Source: Flavobacterium soyae (GTDB lineage Bacteria > Bacteroidota > Bacteroidia > Flavobacteriales > Flavobacteriaceae). Taken from it: 64,000 nt of DNA. This document shows, piece by piece, positions 26,581 through 35,779 of the stretch. Location of the stretch: positions 1-64,000 of the forward strand of contig NZ_JAJQXA010000019.1 in the NCBI RefSeq assembly GCF_021245985.1, written 5' to 3'. The position numbers and the translations under genes were made by a program. The notes below the pieces were generated by a model. That model had not been told where the DNA came from, did not search any database, and saw only the letters and a program-made list of their open reading frames with translations. The number at the start of each line of letters is the position of its first letter. The stretch's first letter is position 1.

Positions 26581-26666
26581 GATTAAATTTTGATATTTTA
26601 GGACTCTGGTTTACATTTAGAACAAATGCAAATCGGAGTTTTTTAATAAAAAAAACTAAAAAAAAA

Positions 26667-26695
26667 TTGAAAACAAACCAATTGGATTAATTTTG
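26667..26695 (+). promoter_or_regulatory. Promoter upstream of the MsbA-like exporter
   Basis: TTG (26667-26669), an 18-nt spacer and TAATTTTG (26688-26695) match the Bacteroidota consensus. The leader to the ATG at 26800 would be about 100 bases. Confidence 0.65.
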
Positions 26696-26799
26696 TGCAG
26701 TGAAAAAATCGCCAGAACAAATTAGTAGTTATAACAAAAAAAATATTGCTAAAAACTCGAAAGAGCATTGCCATAGCAGAAAATAATATTCAAAAATAA

Positions 26800-28629
26800 A
26801 TGAGTAATTTCAAAAAAATAGTTCCTTTTATATATCCATATAAAAAATATGCGTTCTTAAACATCTTTTTCAATGTTTTGTATGCACTTTTCAGCACACT
26901 TTCGTTTGTAGCTTTAATACCAATGCTTCAGGTTTTATTTGATAAAACAAAGCAAAACACAGTAAAACCGGTATTTCACGGAATTATGAAAATCCAGCAA
27001 TACGGCGAAGATTATTTAAGCTACTACATTACAACAACAAAAGGCACACACGAATCCGGGTATGTTTTATCCATTATGGTAGCCATTATAATTTCGATCT
27101 TTTTATTAAAAAACTTAGCCGATTATGCCGCTATGTTTTTTATCACTTTTTTACGAAATGGTGTTTTAAGAGATATGCGAAATGCGATGTACAAAAAAAC
27201 GCTCGAACTGCCTTTGGCTTTTTATTCTGAAAAAAGAAAGGGAGATGTAATTTCCAGAATTTCTGCCGATGTAAATGAGGTTCAGACTTCCTTTTTGGCC
27301 ATCTTGGAGCTTATTGTAAAAGAGCCTCTTACTATTATTTTTACCATTGTTACAATGTTAATTATCAGCCCGAAATTAACTTTGTTTGTCTTTATATTTA
27401 TTCCGGTTTCTGGTTATATTATTTCATTAATAGGGAAACAGCTTAAAAAACAATCGACAAAAGCACAGCAGGAACAAGGAACTTTTTTATCTACTATTGA
27501 AGAAACTATTGGCGGATTAAAAGTAGTTAAGGGTTATAACTCTGAAAATTATTTCAATAATGTTTTTCAAAACTCTACAGAACGTTTTTTTAATTTATCA
27601 AACAGTATTGGCAACCGTCAGAACTTAGCTTCGCCAGCCAGTGAATTTATGGGAATTACGGTAATTGCCGTTTTACTTTGGTACGGAGGTCAAATGGTTT
27701 TAATTGATAAAACTTTAGATGGTGCTGCTTTTATTGCTTACATGGGATTAGCTTATAATATTTTAACTCCTGCAAAGGCAATTTCTAAAGCTTCATACGG
27801 TGTAAAAAGAGGAAATGCCGCAGCAGAACGTGTTTTGGAAATTTTAGATCAGGATAACCCTATTACAAGCAAAGTTGATGCGATAGAAAAAACAACTTTT
27901 GATAGCGATATAAGCATTCAGCATATCAACTTTAAATATGAAAATGAAAATGTTTTAAAAGATTTTTCTCTTCAAATTAAAAAAGGACAAACTGTTGCTC
28001 TTGTTGGTCAATCAGGAAGTGGGAAAAGCACCATTGCGAATTTATTAACCCGCTTTTATGATGTAAGCGAAGGTTCAATTTCTATTGACAACATCAATAT
28101 TAAAGATATGAACCTGCATTCGCTTCGCAGTTTAATGGGATTAGTTACTCAGGACAGTATTTTATTTAATGATACTATCAAAGCAAATATTGCATTAGGA
28201 AAATTAGACGCTGCAGATGATGAAATTATCGATGCACTTAAAATTGCCAATGCGTATGAGTTTGTTAAAGATTTACCTTTAGGAATTTATACAAACATTG
28301 GAGACAGCGGAAACAAACTTTCAGGCGGGCAAAAACAACGTTTATCTATTGCTAGAGCGGTATTGAAAAATCCGCCGATTATGATCCTGGATGAGGCAAC
28401 ATCAGCATTAGATACTGAAAGCGAAAAATTTGTTCAGGTTGCACTTGAAAACATGATGCAGAACAGGACTTCGATTGTAATTGCACACCGACTTTCGACT
28501 ATTCAAAAAGCAGATGTTATTGTAGTAATGCAAAAAGGAAAAATCGTTGAACAGGGAACTCACGATCAATTAATTGCACACAACGGAACTTACAATAAAC
28601 TGGTTACAATGCAGTCTTTCGAATCTTAA
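26800..28629 (+). CDS. MsbA-like ABC exporter (fused permease and ATPase)
   Basis: This 609-residue half-transporter has six membrane helices in the first about 350 residues (VLYALFSTLSFVALIPML is the first clear repeat of hydrophobic residues) and a C-terminal ATPase: Walker A GQSGSGKST (about 403-411), Q-loop VTQDSILFND, signature LSGGQKQR (about 507), Walker B IMILDEATSALD and switch His in IAHRLS. This is the type IV exporter layout of MsbA and related lipid or drug pumps, active as a homodimer in the inner membrane. An MsbA-type role in lipid A transport is plausible, but a drug or peptide exporter cannot be excluded. Confidence 0.9.
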   Translation: MSNFKKIVPFIYPYKKYAFLNIFFNVLYALFSTLSFVALIPMLQVLFDKTKQNTVKPVFHGIMKIQQYGEDYLSYYITTTKGTHESGYVLSIMVAIIISIFLLKNLADYAAMFFITFLRNGVLRDMRNAMYKKTLELPLAFYSEKRKGDVISRISADVNEVQTSFLAILELIVKEPLTIIFTIVTMLIISPKLTLFVFIFIPVSGYIISLIGKQLKKQSTKAQQEQGTFLSTIEETIGGLKVVKGYNSENYFNNVFQNSTERFFNLSNSIGNRQNLASPASEFMGITVIAVLLWYGGQMVLIDKTLDGAAFIAYMGLAYNILTPAKAISKASYGVKRGNAAAERVLEILDQDNPITSKVDAIEKTTFDSDISIQHINFKYENENVLKDFSLQIKKGQTVALVGQSGSGKSTIANLLTRFYDVSEGSISIDNINIKDMNLHSLRSLMGLVTQDSILFNDTIKANIALGKLDAADDEIIDALKIANAYEFVKDLPLGIYTNIGDSGNKLSGGQKQRLSIARAVLKNPPIMILDEATSALDTESEKFVQVALENMMQNRTSIVIAHRLSTIQKADVIVVMQKGKIVEQGTHDQLIAHNGTYNKLVTMQSFES

Positions 28630-28651
28630 GACTTATACATAATAACCAAAC

Positions 28652-28938
28652 AATCTACACAGATTAAGGAAATATTAAAACTCAGTTTAATTTCTTTAAT
28701 CTGTGTTTTATTTTATAACTTTAGGTAGTAAAGATTAAAATCAAACCGTTGGGCGTAATACATAAAAAATAATAATTAAACACATAGAGACATAGATCTT
28801 ATGTTTTTGAAAAAAGTAAATCAAAAAGAAACTTGTTTCTCACACATAGCTATGTGTTGTTAATACAAGTGAAACGCCTTTCTTATGTTCAATAATTCTA
28901 TGTTTCTATGTGTTAAAAATAATTACACCCAACGGGTT
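28652..28938. repeat. Two inverted repeats, one about 195 bp long
   Basis: The gap 28630-28962 has no gene. The first repeat pairs ACACAGATTAAGGAAAT (28657 onward) with ATTTCTTTAATCTGTGT (28690-28706). The second is a long imperfect inverted repeat: the left arm starts at about 28744 with ACCGTTGGGCGTAAT, followed by ACACATAGAGACATAGA, and the right arm ends at about 28938 with the complementary ACACCCAACGGGTT. At its centre is a perfect 16-bp palindrome ACACATAGCTATGTGT (28842-28857). The ends look like those of a small non-autonomous element. Confidence 0.75.
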
Positions 28939-28962
28939 AAAATCATTTAATTCTTATGGAAA

Positions 28963-29664
28963 ATGTATCTTAACAACCCCAACATAAAACTGCCGGCCGA
29001 TCCTAATACTATTGTCTGGAAATATCTTGACCTATCTAAATTTCTTGATTTACTGCTTTCTAAAAAACTATTCATGTCGCGATCTGACAAGTTTGAAGAT
29101 CAATATGAAGGTACTTTTAGTGAGCCGACTTATGAAGAGATTAAAAAACTTGCCGTTGACAATCCCGACTTTTTAAATTATTACAAAACGCATCGCGAGC
29201 AGGTTGCTGTAAGCAGCTGGCATATTAACGAATACGAATCGTTTGCAATGTGGCAGATTTTTACCCAAAACAGCGAAGGTTTAGCAATTCAGTCTACAAT
29301 TGGAAGACTGCAAAAAGCTTTAAAGCCTGAGAATAATTTTGATCAGTATATTGGCGAAGTAAATTACATTGATTATAAAAAAGAATATATTCCGTTTGAA
29401 GATTTATTCTTTCCTTTTTTATTCAAAAGAAAAAGTTTTCAATACGAACGCGAAGTACGTATTCTTACCGACACTTCAAAAAGTGACATCAAACTAAACG
29501 ACGGATTAAAAATTAATGTTGATATCAATCAATTGATTGAGAAAATATACATTCACCCAAAATCTGAAAACTGGTATAAAAAACTGGTAATCGAATTGGT
29601 AGAACGCTTAGATTTTGGTTTTGAAATTGAAAAATCGGATTTGGAAAGCGATATATTGATCTAA
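28963..29664 (+). CDS. DUF2971 family protein
   Basis: The 233-residue soluble protein carries the DUF2971 motifs: WKYLDLSKFLDLLLSKKLFM near the N-terminus (FMSRSDKFEDQYEG), SSWHINEYESFAMWQIF at about 85-101, EGLAIQST and a late FPFLFKRKSFQYEREVR at about 148-164. The function of DUF2971 proteins is unknown; they often occur scattered in accessory regions. It is flanked on both sides by inverted repeats and ends convergently with the lipoprotein gene. Confidence 0.85.
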   Translation: MYLNNPNIKLPADPNTIVWKYLDLSKFLDLLLSKKLFMSRSDKFEDQYEGTFSEPTYEEIKKLAVDNPDFLNYYKTHREQVAVSSWHINEYESFAMWQIFTQNSEGLAIQSTIGRLQKALKPENNFDQYIGEVNYIDYKKEYIPFEDLFFPFLFKRKSFQYEREVRILTDTSKSDIKLNDGLKINVDINQLIEKIYIHPKSENWYKKLVIELVERLDFGFEIEKSDLESDILI

Positions 29665-29689
29665 AGATGCTAAGATTCTAAGTTTTTTT

Positions 29690-29824
29690 GCCACAGATTA
29701 CACAGATTAAAAGGATTATTAGTTTAAAAAGAAAAGCATTTAAAAATTAAGATTTAATTTTTAAATGCTTTTCTTTTATATTTCAGAATTAAAAAAAATC
29801 CTTTTAATCTGTGTAATCTGTGGC
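29690..29824. repeat. Nested perfect inverted repeat between convergent genes
   Basis: The outer arms (29690-29717 and 29797-29824) are perfect reverse complements of 28 bp, beginning GCCACAGATTACACAG. Inside lies a second perfect stem of 24 bp (29727-29750 and 29754-29777, AAAGAAAAGCATTTAAAAAT region) with a 3-nt loop. A strong hairpin with T-runs on either side can end transcription from both convergent genes. Related elements occur at 20419-20506 and 48631-48751. Confidence 0.85.
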
Positions 29825-29832
29825 TAAACCCT

Positions 29833-30552
29833 TTAAATAGGCTTGTAGCTCTTCACTTCCCATTTTTTAAAAGCTAAGTCGATATAATTGTAATGCAGTA
29901 CATCGTTTTTATCGAACTGACCATTTTGGTTCGTATCTTCAATAGTTCTAAAATACAAACGGTTTTTAGATTCAATCAAACTCCAGTCTACCAATTCCTG
30001 AAGATCTGCTGAGACTTTTGTAAAGTTCTCTCCACTGATATTACTTAGATATAAAGTTTTGATATCGCTGGTATCAATTTTACCATCTTTGTTGGTATCA
30101 GAATCTGTTAAAGTGTATACCATAACTTTATTTTTAGTTTTATCTGCAACCGTTTTTAAATACGTTGCTGTTAAAATCAAAACAGGTTTATCTGATAAAG
30201 CATGAATCGAATCTGAATCTGTTTTTTGAAATTTCAAGTTTTGTAAATATCCCGTAATTTCATATTCGCCTAAGTTAGAGATCGTAAAACTTACATCGTT
30301 TACACTTGAAGATCCATAACGTGCTTTTGAACCTTTTTCAAAAACCCTTAAATCCCCAATCGGATGAATTAAATAATCTGTTCCTTCCATCTGAATAGGC
30401 AGATCAGCAACTTCAACCTGAGTCGAATCTGTTTTCGTAACACTTACTTTATTTGACACATCGTAACTTACTTTTGGTTTTTTAACTTCTTCACGACAGC
30501 TAATTAACGTTCCAACAATTGCTAAGGCTATATATTTAAAGTACTTTCTCAT
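29833..30552 (-). CDS. Lipoprotein with EF-hand-like acidic loops
   Basis: I take the Met at 30552 (MRKYFKYIALAIVGTLISC), because the signal peptide then begins normally and the lipobox Cys follows LIS; an ATG eight codons upstream is also in frame. The 239-residue lipoprotein has no named family. Two EF-hand-like loops, DTNKDGKIDTSD (about 160-171) and DTNQNGQFDKND (about 213-224), suggest calcium binding. It lies 84 bp downstream of a TonB-dependent receptor on the same strand, so it may be part of that surface uptake or processing group. Confidence 0.78.
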   Translation of the reverse strand: MRKYFKYIALAIVGTLISCREEVKKPKVSYDVSNKVSVTKTDSTQVEVADLPIQMEGTDYLIHPIGDLRVFEKGSKARYGSSSVNDVSFTISNLGEYEITGYLQNLKFQKTDSDSIHALSDKPVLILTATYLKTVADKTKNKVMVYTLTDSDTNKDGKIDTSDIKTLYLSNISGENFTKVSADLQELVDWSLIESKNRLYFRTIEDTNQNGQFDKNDVLHYNYIDLAFKKWEVKSYKPI

Positions 30553-30636
30553 CGACAAATTATATTCAATTATCAAATATACTATTTTTGATTGTAATTT
30601 TCGATTTTATTGAATTTTACTGGACAAATTCAGAAG

Positions 30637-33108
30637 TTACAATCTCGCATTAAGCTTTATATTAAAAACTCTGGAAGTCATATAATTTGGAATCGCATAT
30701 TGATTTTTAGAATACACATCGCGGACCCAGGTATTTGTAATCGCATTTTGATTATTGAAAAGATTGAAAATTTCCAGTCCAACCGCTAATTCTTTGAAGT
30801 TTTTCAACCAGCTTGTTTTTGAACCCTGCGTACTGCTGTCTACAAAAACTTTAGCAAAACCAATATCAGCCCTTCTATAATCGTTTAATCTGTTTTGATA
30901 TAAATACGGATCAGAATATGCTGGCGCGCCGCCTGGCAAACCTGTATTATAAACTACATTAAGATAAACTTTTACACTTGGAATATTCGGCATATAATCC
31001 TGAAACAACATCGCAAATTTTAAACGCTGATCTGTCGGACGAGCAATATAACCTTTATTTTCGTAATTTTCTTCTGTTTTTAAATATCCAAAACTCACCC
31101 ACGATTCTGTCCCCGGCACAAATTCTCCGTTTAATCTAAAATCAAGACCTTGAGCATAGGCTTTAGCATTGTTATTTGCCACATATCGAATTCTAACATT
31201 ATCTATCGAATAGACATTTACATCCGAAAGGGATTTATAATAAACCTCTGTCACCCATTTAAAAGGGCGATTCCACATTTTAAAATTATAATCATTTCCT
31301 AATACAACATGAACTGCTTCCTGCGCTTTTACATTTGGATTTACAACTCCGTCCAAATCACGAAGTTCTCTGTAAAATGGCGGCTGATGATATAATCCTC
31401 CCGAAATCCTGAAAACCATATCACGATCCCAATCTGGTTTTATGGCAAACTGCGCACGCGGACTTACCACAAACTGATTTTTTCCTTCTTGTATAGCTCC
31501 AGTAACATTCCAACTTTGAAAACGAGCCCCAATATGATACCAAATCTGGCTCGAACCCAGTTCAGACTGTTTGTTCCATTGTGCATAACCCGAAAATCTA
31601 TTGATTGTATTAAAATTTGCAGCGCGAATATCCTGATAAGGCAAAAGCGGGCCTGTATAAGGCGAATAAGGCTGATTATTTTTTGGCAGGATAACCAACG
31701 GCGGATTTATAGAAAACCCTGCTGAATCGATCATCTCCCACTCTACAATTCTGTCCCGGATTGATTCTCTGGTATATTTTAATCCAAATTCTAACTGGCT
31801 TTCTTTCCAGTCTTTAAAACCTTTAATTTCAGCATTTGCGATTAAAGCATCTAAATCATTTCGGGCGTGATTTAACTGCGAACCAATTCCGCGTGTAAAA
31901 TCAATTGTCGATGCGTCTGTTGGGTTCTCAGCATCAACATTTCCTAAACGGTATTGTGCTAAAATATCAAAATGTTCTTTTTCTGTCGTATGAAATAAGG
32001 AACCGATAAACTTTAAAGTCAGAGAAGGCGAAACTTTGTAAGTTGTTTTAAAAGCCCCGAAATAAGTATCATATTGATCTTTTTCCTGACCTTCATAATA
32101 AACCGCCAAAGCCATTGGCTGATCAATGGTTCCAAATTTAGTTTCGCGGGTTAATGGCTGATACAAATATTTATTCTCCGAAATATTTCCTAAAAAGCTA
32201 ACCTGCCATTTTTCAGAAATATCATAATTTATACTGGTTTGAATATCCGCAAAAGTTGGTGTATAATTCGTCTGTGTATCCTGGCTGTTTACTAATAAAC
32301 TGTTATTTCGATAACGAACTCCGGTTACGGTCGACCATTTTTTATTTTTAGAAACTAAATCTACAGAAGCGCTTCCTCCTAAAAAACTTGCTTCGAGTGA
32401 AGCTCCAAACTGAGTTGGTTTTCTATAGGTAATATCTAAAACAGATGATAATTTATCTCCAAATTTTGCCTGAAATCCTCCAGCTGAGAAATCAACGTTT
32501 TGAACTAAATCTGTGTTGGTAAAACTCAATCCTTCCTGCTGGCCAGAACGAATTAAAAACGGGCGATAAACTTCGACTTCGTTTACATACACTAAATTTT
32601 CGTCATAATTTCCGCCCCGAACGGCATATTGTGTGCTTAGTTCATTATTTGAATTTACGCCGGGAAGTGTTTTTAGAATATTTTCGATACCGGCATTTGC
32701 TCCCGGAATCTTTTTTATAGTGGCAGTTTCTATAGTCGTGATTCCCTGAACCCGTTTTTTATTTCGGGAAGAAACAAAAACTTCTCCCATTTGCTCCTGC
32801 GAATTATTCATTACAGGATTAAAAACAAAAACTTCATCCGGTTTTAAAGTAACCGTAAGGCTGATCATTTTTAACGAAATATGTGTAAAAATAATCGAGG
32901 CCTTTTTATTAGAAATTACATCAATTTCAAAAAAACCATTCGCATCTGACTGTGTATTATTTTTACCCGAAGTTATATTGACATTCGAAACAGGATGATT
33001 TTCATTATCTAAAATAATACCTTTTACATGAGCGTTTTGAGCAAATGAAATACAAGTAAAACTAAAACACAAGAAAAGTAAAGCGAATATTAACCTGTTT
33101 TTGTTCAA
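30637..33108 (-). CDS. TonB-dependent outer membrane receptor
   Basis: The 823-residue protein has a signal peptide (ending ISFAQ, about residue 23), an N-terminal carboxypeptidase-like beta domain (HVKGIILDNENHPVSNVNI at about 27-45), a plug domain (GIENILKTLPGVNSNNELS, then VRGGNYDENLVYVNEVEVY at about 143-182), and a long 22-strand barrel ending FNIKLNARL. It should import a ligand across the outer membrane using TonB energy; the ligand is not readable. No SusD partner is present, so this is not a typical polysaccharide locus. It is 11 bp downstream of an M23 peptidase gene and shares its transcript. Confidence 0.93.
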   Translation of the reverse strand: MNKNRLIFALLFLCFSFTCISFAQNAHVKGIILDNENHPVSNVNITSGKNNTQSDANGFFEIDVISNKKASIIFTHISLKMISLTVTLKPDEVFVFNPVMNNSQEQMGEVFVSSRNKKRVQGITTIETATIKKIPGANAGIENILKTLPGVNSNNELSTQYAVRGGNYDENLVYVNEVEVYRPFLIRSGQQEGLSFTNTDLVQNVDFSAGGFQAKFGDKLSSVLDITYRKPTQFGASLEASFLGGSASVDLVSKNKKWSTVTGVRYRNNSLLVNSQDTQTNYTPTFADIQTSINYDISEKWQVSFLGNISENKYLYQPLTRETKFGTIDQPMALAVYYEGQEKDQYDTYFGAFKTTYKVSPSLTLKFIGSLFHTTEKEHFDILAQYRLGNVDAENPTDASTIDFTRGIGSQLNHARNDLDALIANAEIKGFKDWKESQLEFGLKYTRESIRDRIVEWEMIDSAGFSINPPLVILPKNNQPYSPYTGPLLPYQDIRAANFNTINRFSGYAQWNKQSELGSSQIWYHIGARFQSWNVTGAIQEGKNQFVVSPRAQFAIKPDWDRDMVFRISGGLYHQPPFYRELRDLDGVVNPNVKAQEAVHVVLGNDYNFKMWNRPFKWVTEVYYKSLSDVNVYSIDNVRIRYVANNNAKAYAQGLDFRLNGEFVPGTESWVSFGYLKTEENYENKGYIARPTDQRLKFAMLFQDYMPNIPSVKVYLNVVYNTGLPGGAPAYSDPYLYQNRLNDYRRADIGFAKVFVDSSTQGSKTSWLKNFKELAVGLEIFNLFNNQNAITNTWVRDVYSKNQYAIPNYMTSRVFNIKLNARL

Positions 33109-33119
33109 TGATTTGGGGT

Positions 33120-34802
33120 TTATTTTTGTTGACTTCTAAAAAAATGAGTTTCAAAGATAGTAGAATTTCCTACATTATCAACTACTTCAATTTTTAAAAA
33201 GTTTTCTCCTTCTGTCAAATATTGATCGTCAAAAATATGAGTAATTTTTCTATTTTTATTTTCATATTCAAATAAAACCCAGCTTCCGTTTAAATAACCG
33301 TTATACGATTTTATTCCAGATAGAGAATCACTAATTGTAAACTCAATTTTTTTCTGATCACTGATCCATTTTCCTTCAACAGGTTTTGCGATTTTTATAA
33401 CCGGAGCAATGGTATCGAGAACTAAACCATACGTTCCCAATATTTTTGCTTTAGCGGTAAAAACATCCCCTTTTCTTGTAGTTCCGTTATAACTGGTACC
33501 TTTTCCGATGTAGAGTTTATCCTTCAAAGATTCCGGGTAAACGGTATCTTTTATCGTAATTGTAAAATTAGAATGTACCGGAACAGTATCATCATGAATA
33601 TAAATTTTGTTGTTTTTTACATCAAAATTCAAATTGAAGTCATCGTAAAAAGTTCCGGCAGGAAAGAAAACAGACATATTATCTTTCTCAAAATTGGAAT
33701 CTTTATTGTAACGAACAAAATATTTTGAAGTTACAGGTTCTGACGGAACAAGCGGCGTTTCCAAATCATATTCAATTGGCACTGTAATCGAATTTGAATT
33801 TCCGAAATAATCCGAAACTTCAATTCTATAATTGGAAGTCAGATTTGGCACAGCCGAAATTATCCCTCTCAGCGAATCTGTTTTAATAATACTTAATGCA
33901 AAAGGCGTTTTCATAAAAAGTTTCTGCACGCGCTGGCTTGTCTTTTTATATCGCGGATAATCGATAAAAGCGTTAATGTAACGCATTTCATCAAACGAAT
34001 AGGTATTGAATTGATAATTATAATTCTGGTTTCCGTTTAAAAATGTTGAAACATTAAAAACCCCATTTTTATTAAAAGAAACATCATCAGTATCTGAGGC
34101 ATTAATTCCAAAACCAATTTTTCCGTTTGTTTTTACTTTTGCTGCCAAATAAGTTCCATCTTTTTGAAGCGTCATGTTTACAAGCAATGGCTGTTTGGAC
34201 TGGTTAACCGTTGCATTATACAATGGATACACATACAAACTCGATAATGTTGGCTTCTTAGTGTCTTTAATATTTTGGTCAAAGCCAAAGAATATCGGAT
34301 TGATTACAAACTCCGTTTTGGTATCACGAATTTCAAAATGAAGATGCGGTCCTTCTGAAGATCCTGTATTTCCGGAAAGCGCAATTAACTGTCCTTTTGT
34401 AACCGGAAGCTCATCTGGTTTCAGGAGCATTTCAATTTCATAAGCCTTTTCTTTGTAGTGCGTCTTTTTTACATAATCCTGAATTGGCCCAACTGTTGTC
34501 TGCAAATGTCCGTATACAGAAGTATACCCGTTTGGATGCGTGATGTAGATACATTTTCCGTTTCCAAAGGTCGAAATTTTAATCCTTGACACATAACCGT
34601 CAGCAATCGCATACACATTTAATCCTTCTTTTTGATTCGTTTTTAAGTCAAAACCTGCATGAAAATGATTGGGTCTTAACTCACCAAAATTCCCCGAAAG
34701 CTGCATTGGAATATCAAGAGGCGGTCGAAAATAATCTTTAGGATATTGTGTCTGGGCGAATAGAAAAGGGCTAAATAAAAAGGCAAGTATTAAAAATTTC
34801 AT
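33120..34802 (-). CDS. Secreted M23-family metallopeptidase
   Basis: The chosen Met (34802) gives a signal peptide MKFLILAFLFSPFLFAQ; three codons upstream an alternative Met exists. The catalytic domain lies at about 45-180 with zinc ligands in HFHAGFDLKT (HxxxD) and the HLHFEIRD motif, plus the G-x-Y-G-H-L loop VYGHLQTTVG. It is followed by a C-terminal beta-rich region of about 350 residues. M23 enzymes are glycyl or DD-endopeptidases that cut peptidoglycan cross-links or related peptides. It is first in an operon with the TonB-dependent receptor 11 bp downstream, so processing a surface substrate is possible. Confidence 0.88.
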   Translation of the reverse strand: MKFLILAFLFSPFLFAQTQYPKDYFRPPLDIPMQLSGNFGELRPNHFHAGFDLKTNQKEGLNVYAIADGYVSRIKISTFGNGKCIYITHPNGYTSVYGHLQTTVGPIQDYVKKTHYKEKAYEIEMLLKPDELPVTKGQLIALSGNTGSSEGPHLHFEIRDTKTEFVINPIFFGFDQNIKDTKKPTLSSLYVYPLYNATVNQSKQPLLVNMTLQKDGTYLAAKVKTNGKIGFGINASDTDDVSFNKNGVFNVSTFLNGNQNYNYQFNTYSFDEMRYINAFIDYPRYKKTSQRVQKLFMKTPFALSIIKTDSLRGIISAVPNLTSNYRIEVSDYFGNSNSITVPIEYDLETPLVPSEPVTSKYFVRYNKDSNFEKDNMSVFFPAGTFYDDFNLNFDVKNNKIYIHDDTVPVHSNFTITIKDTVYPESLKDKLYIGKGTSYNGTTRKGDVFTAKAKILGTYGLVLDTIAPVIKIAKPVEGKWISDQKKIEFTISDSLSGIKSYNGYLNGSWVLFEYENKNRKITHIFDDQYLTEGENFLKIEVVDNVGNSTIFETHFFRSQQK

Positions 34803-34923
34803 GAGTAACATTTTTGCTAAGGTAAAAAATTAACAGGTAAAAACCGAAGAAAAACTCACAAAAACACAATTGATTGAAATTCATTTATTTGTCTATTTTT
34901 AATGCAAAAAAATCGAGAAAAAA

Positions 34924-34953
34924 TTGCATTAATAAAAAGGAATACTAACTTTG
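34924..34953 (+). promoter_or_regulatory. Promoter of the zapA-6S-rny region
   Basis: TTG (34924-34926), a 19-nt spacer and TAACTTTG (34946-34953) match the Bacteroidota consensus, about 30 bases upstream of the first start codon. Confidence 0.8.
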
Positions 34954-34981
34954 TATGATTAAGTAATGAAAAGGATTTATA

Positions 34982-35272
34982 ATGAGTGTAATTGCCGAAA
35001 TAATTGATACTCTTGAATATAAAGTCGAGAAGCTTTTTGAAAAATCAAAAAGCCTGGAGAAAAACAATCAGGATTTACGATTAGAATTAGACAAAGCCGT
35101 GCAAATTATCCAGAAACAATCTGAAGAAATGGAAGCTTTGAAAAAGCAATATGAAACACTTAAGATAGCCAATTCGTTGCTCGGCAGCGACAATAACAAG
35201 AGAGAGACAAAGCTTAAAATAAATTCATTAATTCGCGAAATTGATTACTGTATAGCACAACTATCAGATTAG
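34982..35272 (+). CDS. Coiled-coil ZapB-like cell division protein
   Basis: The 96-residue protein is almost wholly a charged heptad-rich helix (about 5-72: EYKVEKLFEKSKSLEKNNQD, then ELDKAVQIIQKQSEEMEALK). It has no membrane or enzyme motif. It lies 5 bp upstream of zapA on the same strand, which fits a role like that of ZapB in bundling or linking the Z-ring. The family assignment is by position and coiled-coil nature only. Confidence 0.65.
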   Translation: MSVIAEIIDTLEYKVEKLFEKSKSLEKNNQDLRLELDKAVQIIQKQSEEMEALKKQYETLKIANSLLGSDNNKRETKLKINSLIREIDYCIAQLSD

Positions 35273-35277
35273 AAAAC

Positions 35278-35571
35278 ATGGACGGAAAGCTTAGAATTAA
35301 AATATCAATTGCCGACCGCGTTTACCCATTAACGGTTGAACCGGCTCAGGAAGAAGGCCTTAGAAGCGCCTCAAAAAAAATTGATGCTATGATCAAGCAA
35401 TTCGAAGAAAGTTACGCAGTTCGCGACAAACAAGATGTACTAGCCATGTGCGCACTGCAGTTTGCATCGCAGGTGGAACAAAAACAAATTGACAACGCAA
35501 TCGATGGCGAAGAAACTATCGAAAGAATTAAAAGATTAAATTTGCTTTTAGATCAATATCTCGAAAATTAA
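35278..35571 (+). CDS. zapA: Cell division protein ZapA
   Basis: The 97-residue protein begins KLRIKISIADRVYPLTVE and has the ZapA helix region DKQDVLAMCALQFASQVEQ, with a final coiled-coil (IERIKRLNLLLDQYLEN). ZapA binds FtsZ and promotes Z-ring formation in the cytoplasm. It follows the ZapB-like gene by 5 bp and precedes a 6S-type RNA, an order also known from other bacteria (zapA next to ssrS). Confidence 0.88.
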   Translation: MDGKLRIKISIADRVYPLTVEPAQEEGLRSASKKIDAMIKQFEESYAVRDKQDVLAMCALQFASQVEQKQIDNAIDGEETIERIKRLNLLLDQYLEN

Positions 35572-35589
35572 ACGTTCTTTACATAAACT

Positions 35590-35759
35590 AAGATACTGCC
35601 TACATTAGTTCACAATTGGTAAACTCAACACTAACAATTTAGAATGAGCAAATCGTCGCTACTATAGTATGCCCAGCTTTGACCGGGAAACTTGAACAGT
35701 GAGTTAGCTCAAAACTTGTCTTTACGAGTTTATACAAGCAATTAATGTAGGCTTTTTTT
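35590..35759 (+). ncRNA. ssrS: 6S RNA (6S-Flavo type)
   Basis: In the 208-bp gap between zapA and rny a closing stem GCCTACATTA (35598-35607) pairs with TAATGTAGGC (35743-35752) around about 135 nt, and a T-run (35753-35759) ends it. This closed, bulged rod of about 160 nt directly downstream of zapA is the position and layout of 6S RNA, which binds RNA polymerase. A flavobacterial class (6S-Flavo) is known. I could not fold it here, so ends are approximate. It may be processed from the zapA transcript. Confidence 0.75.
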
Positions 35760-35779
35760 ATATATAAACCCTAACAAAC

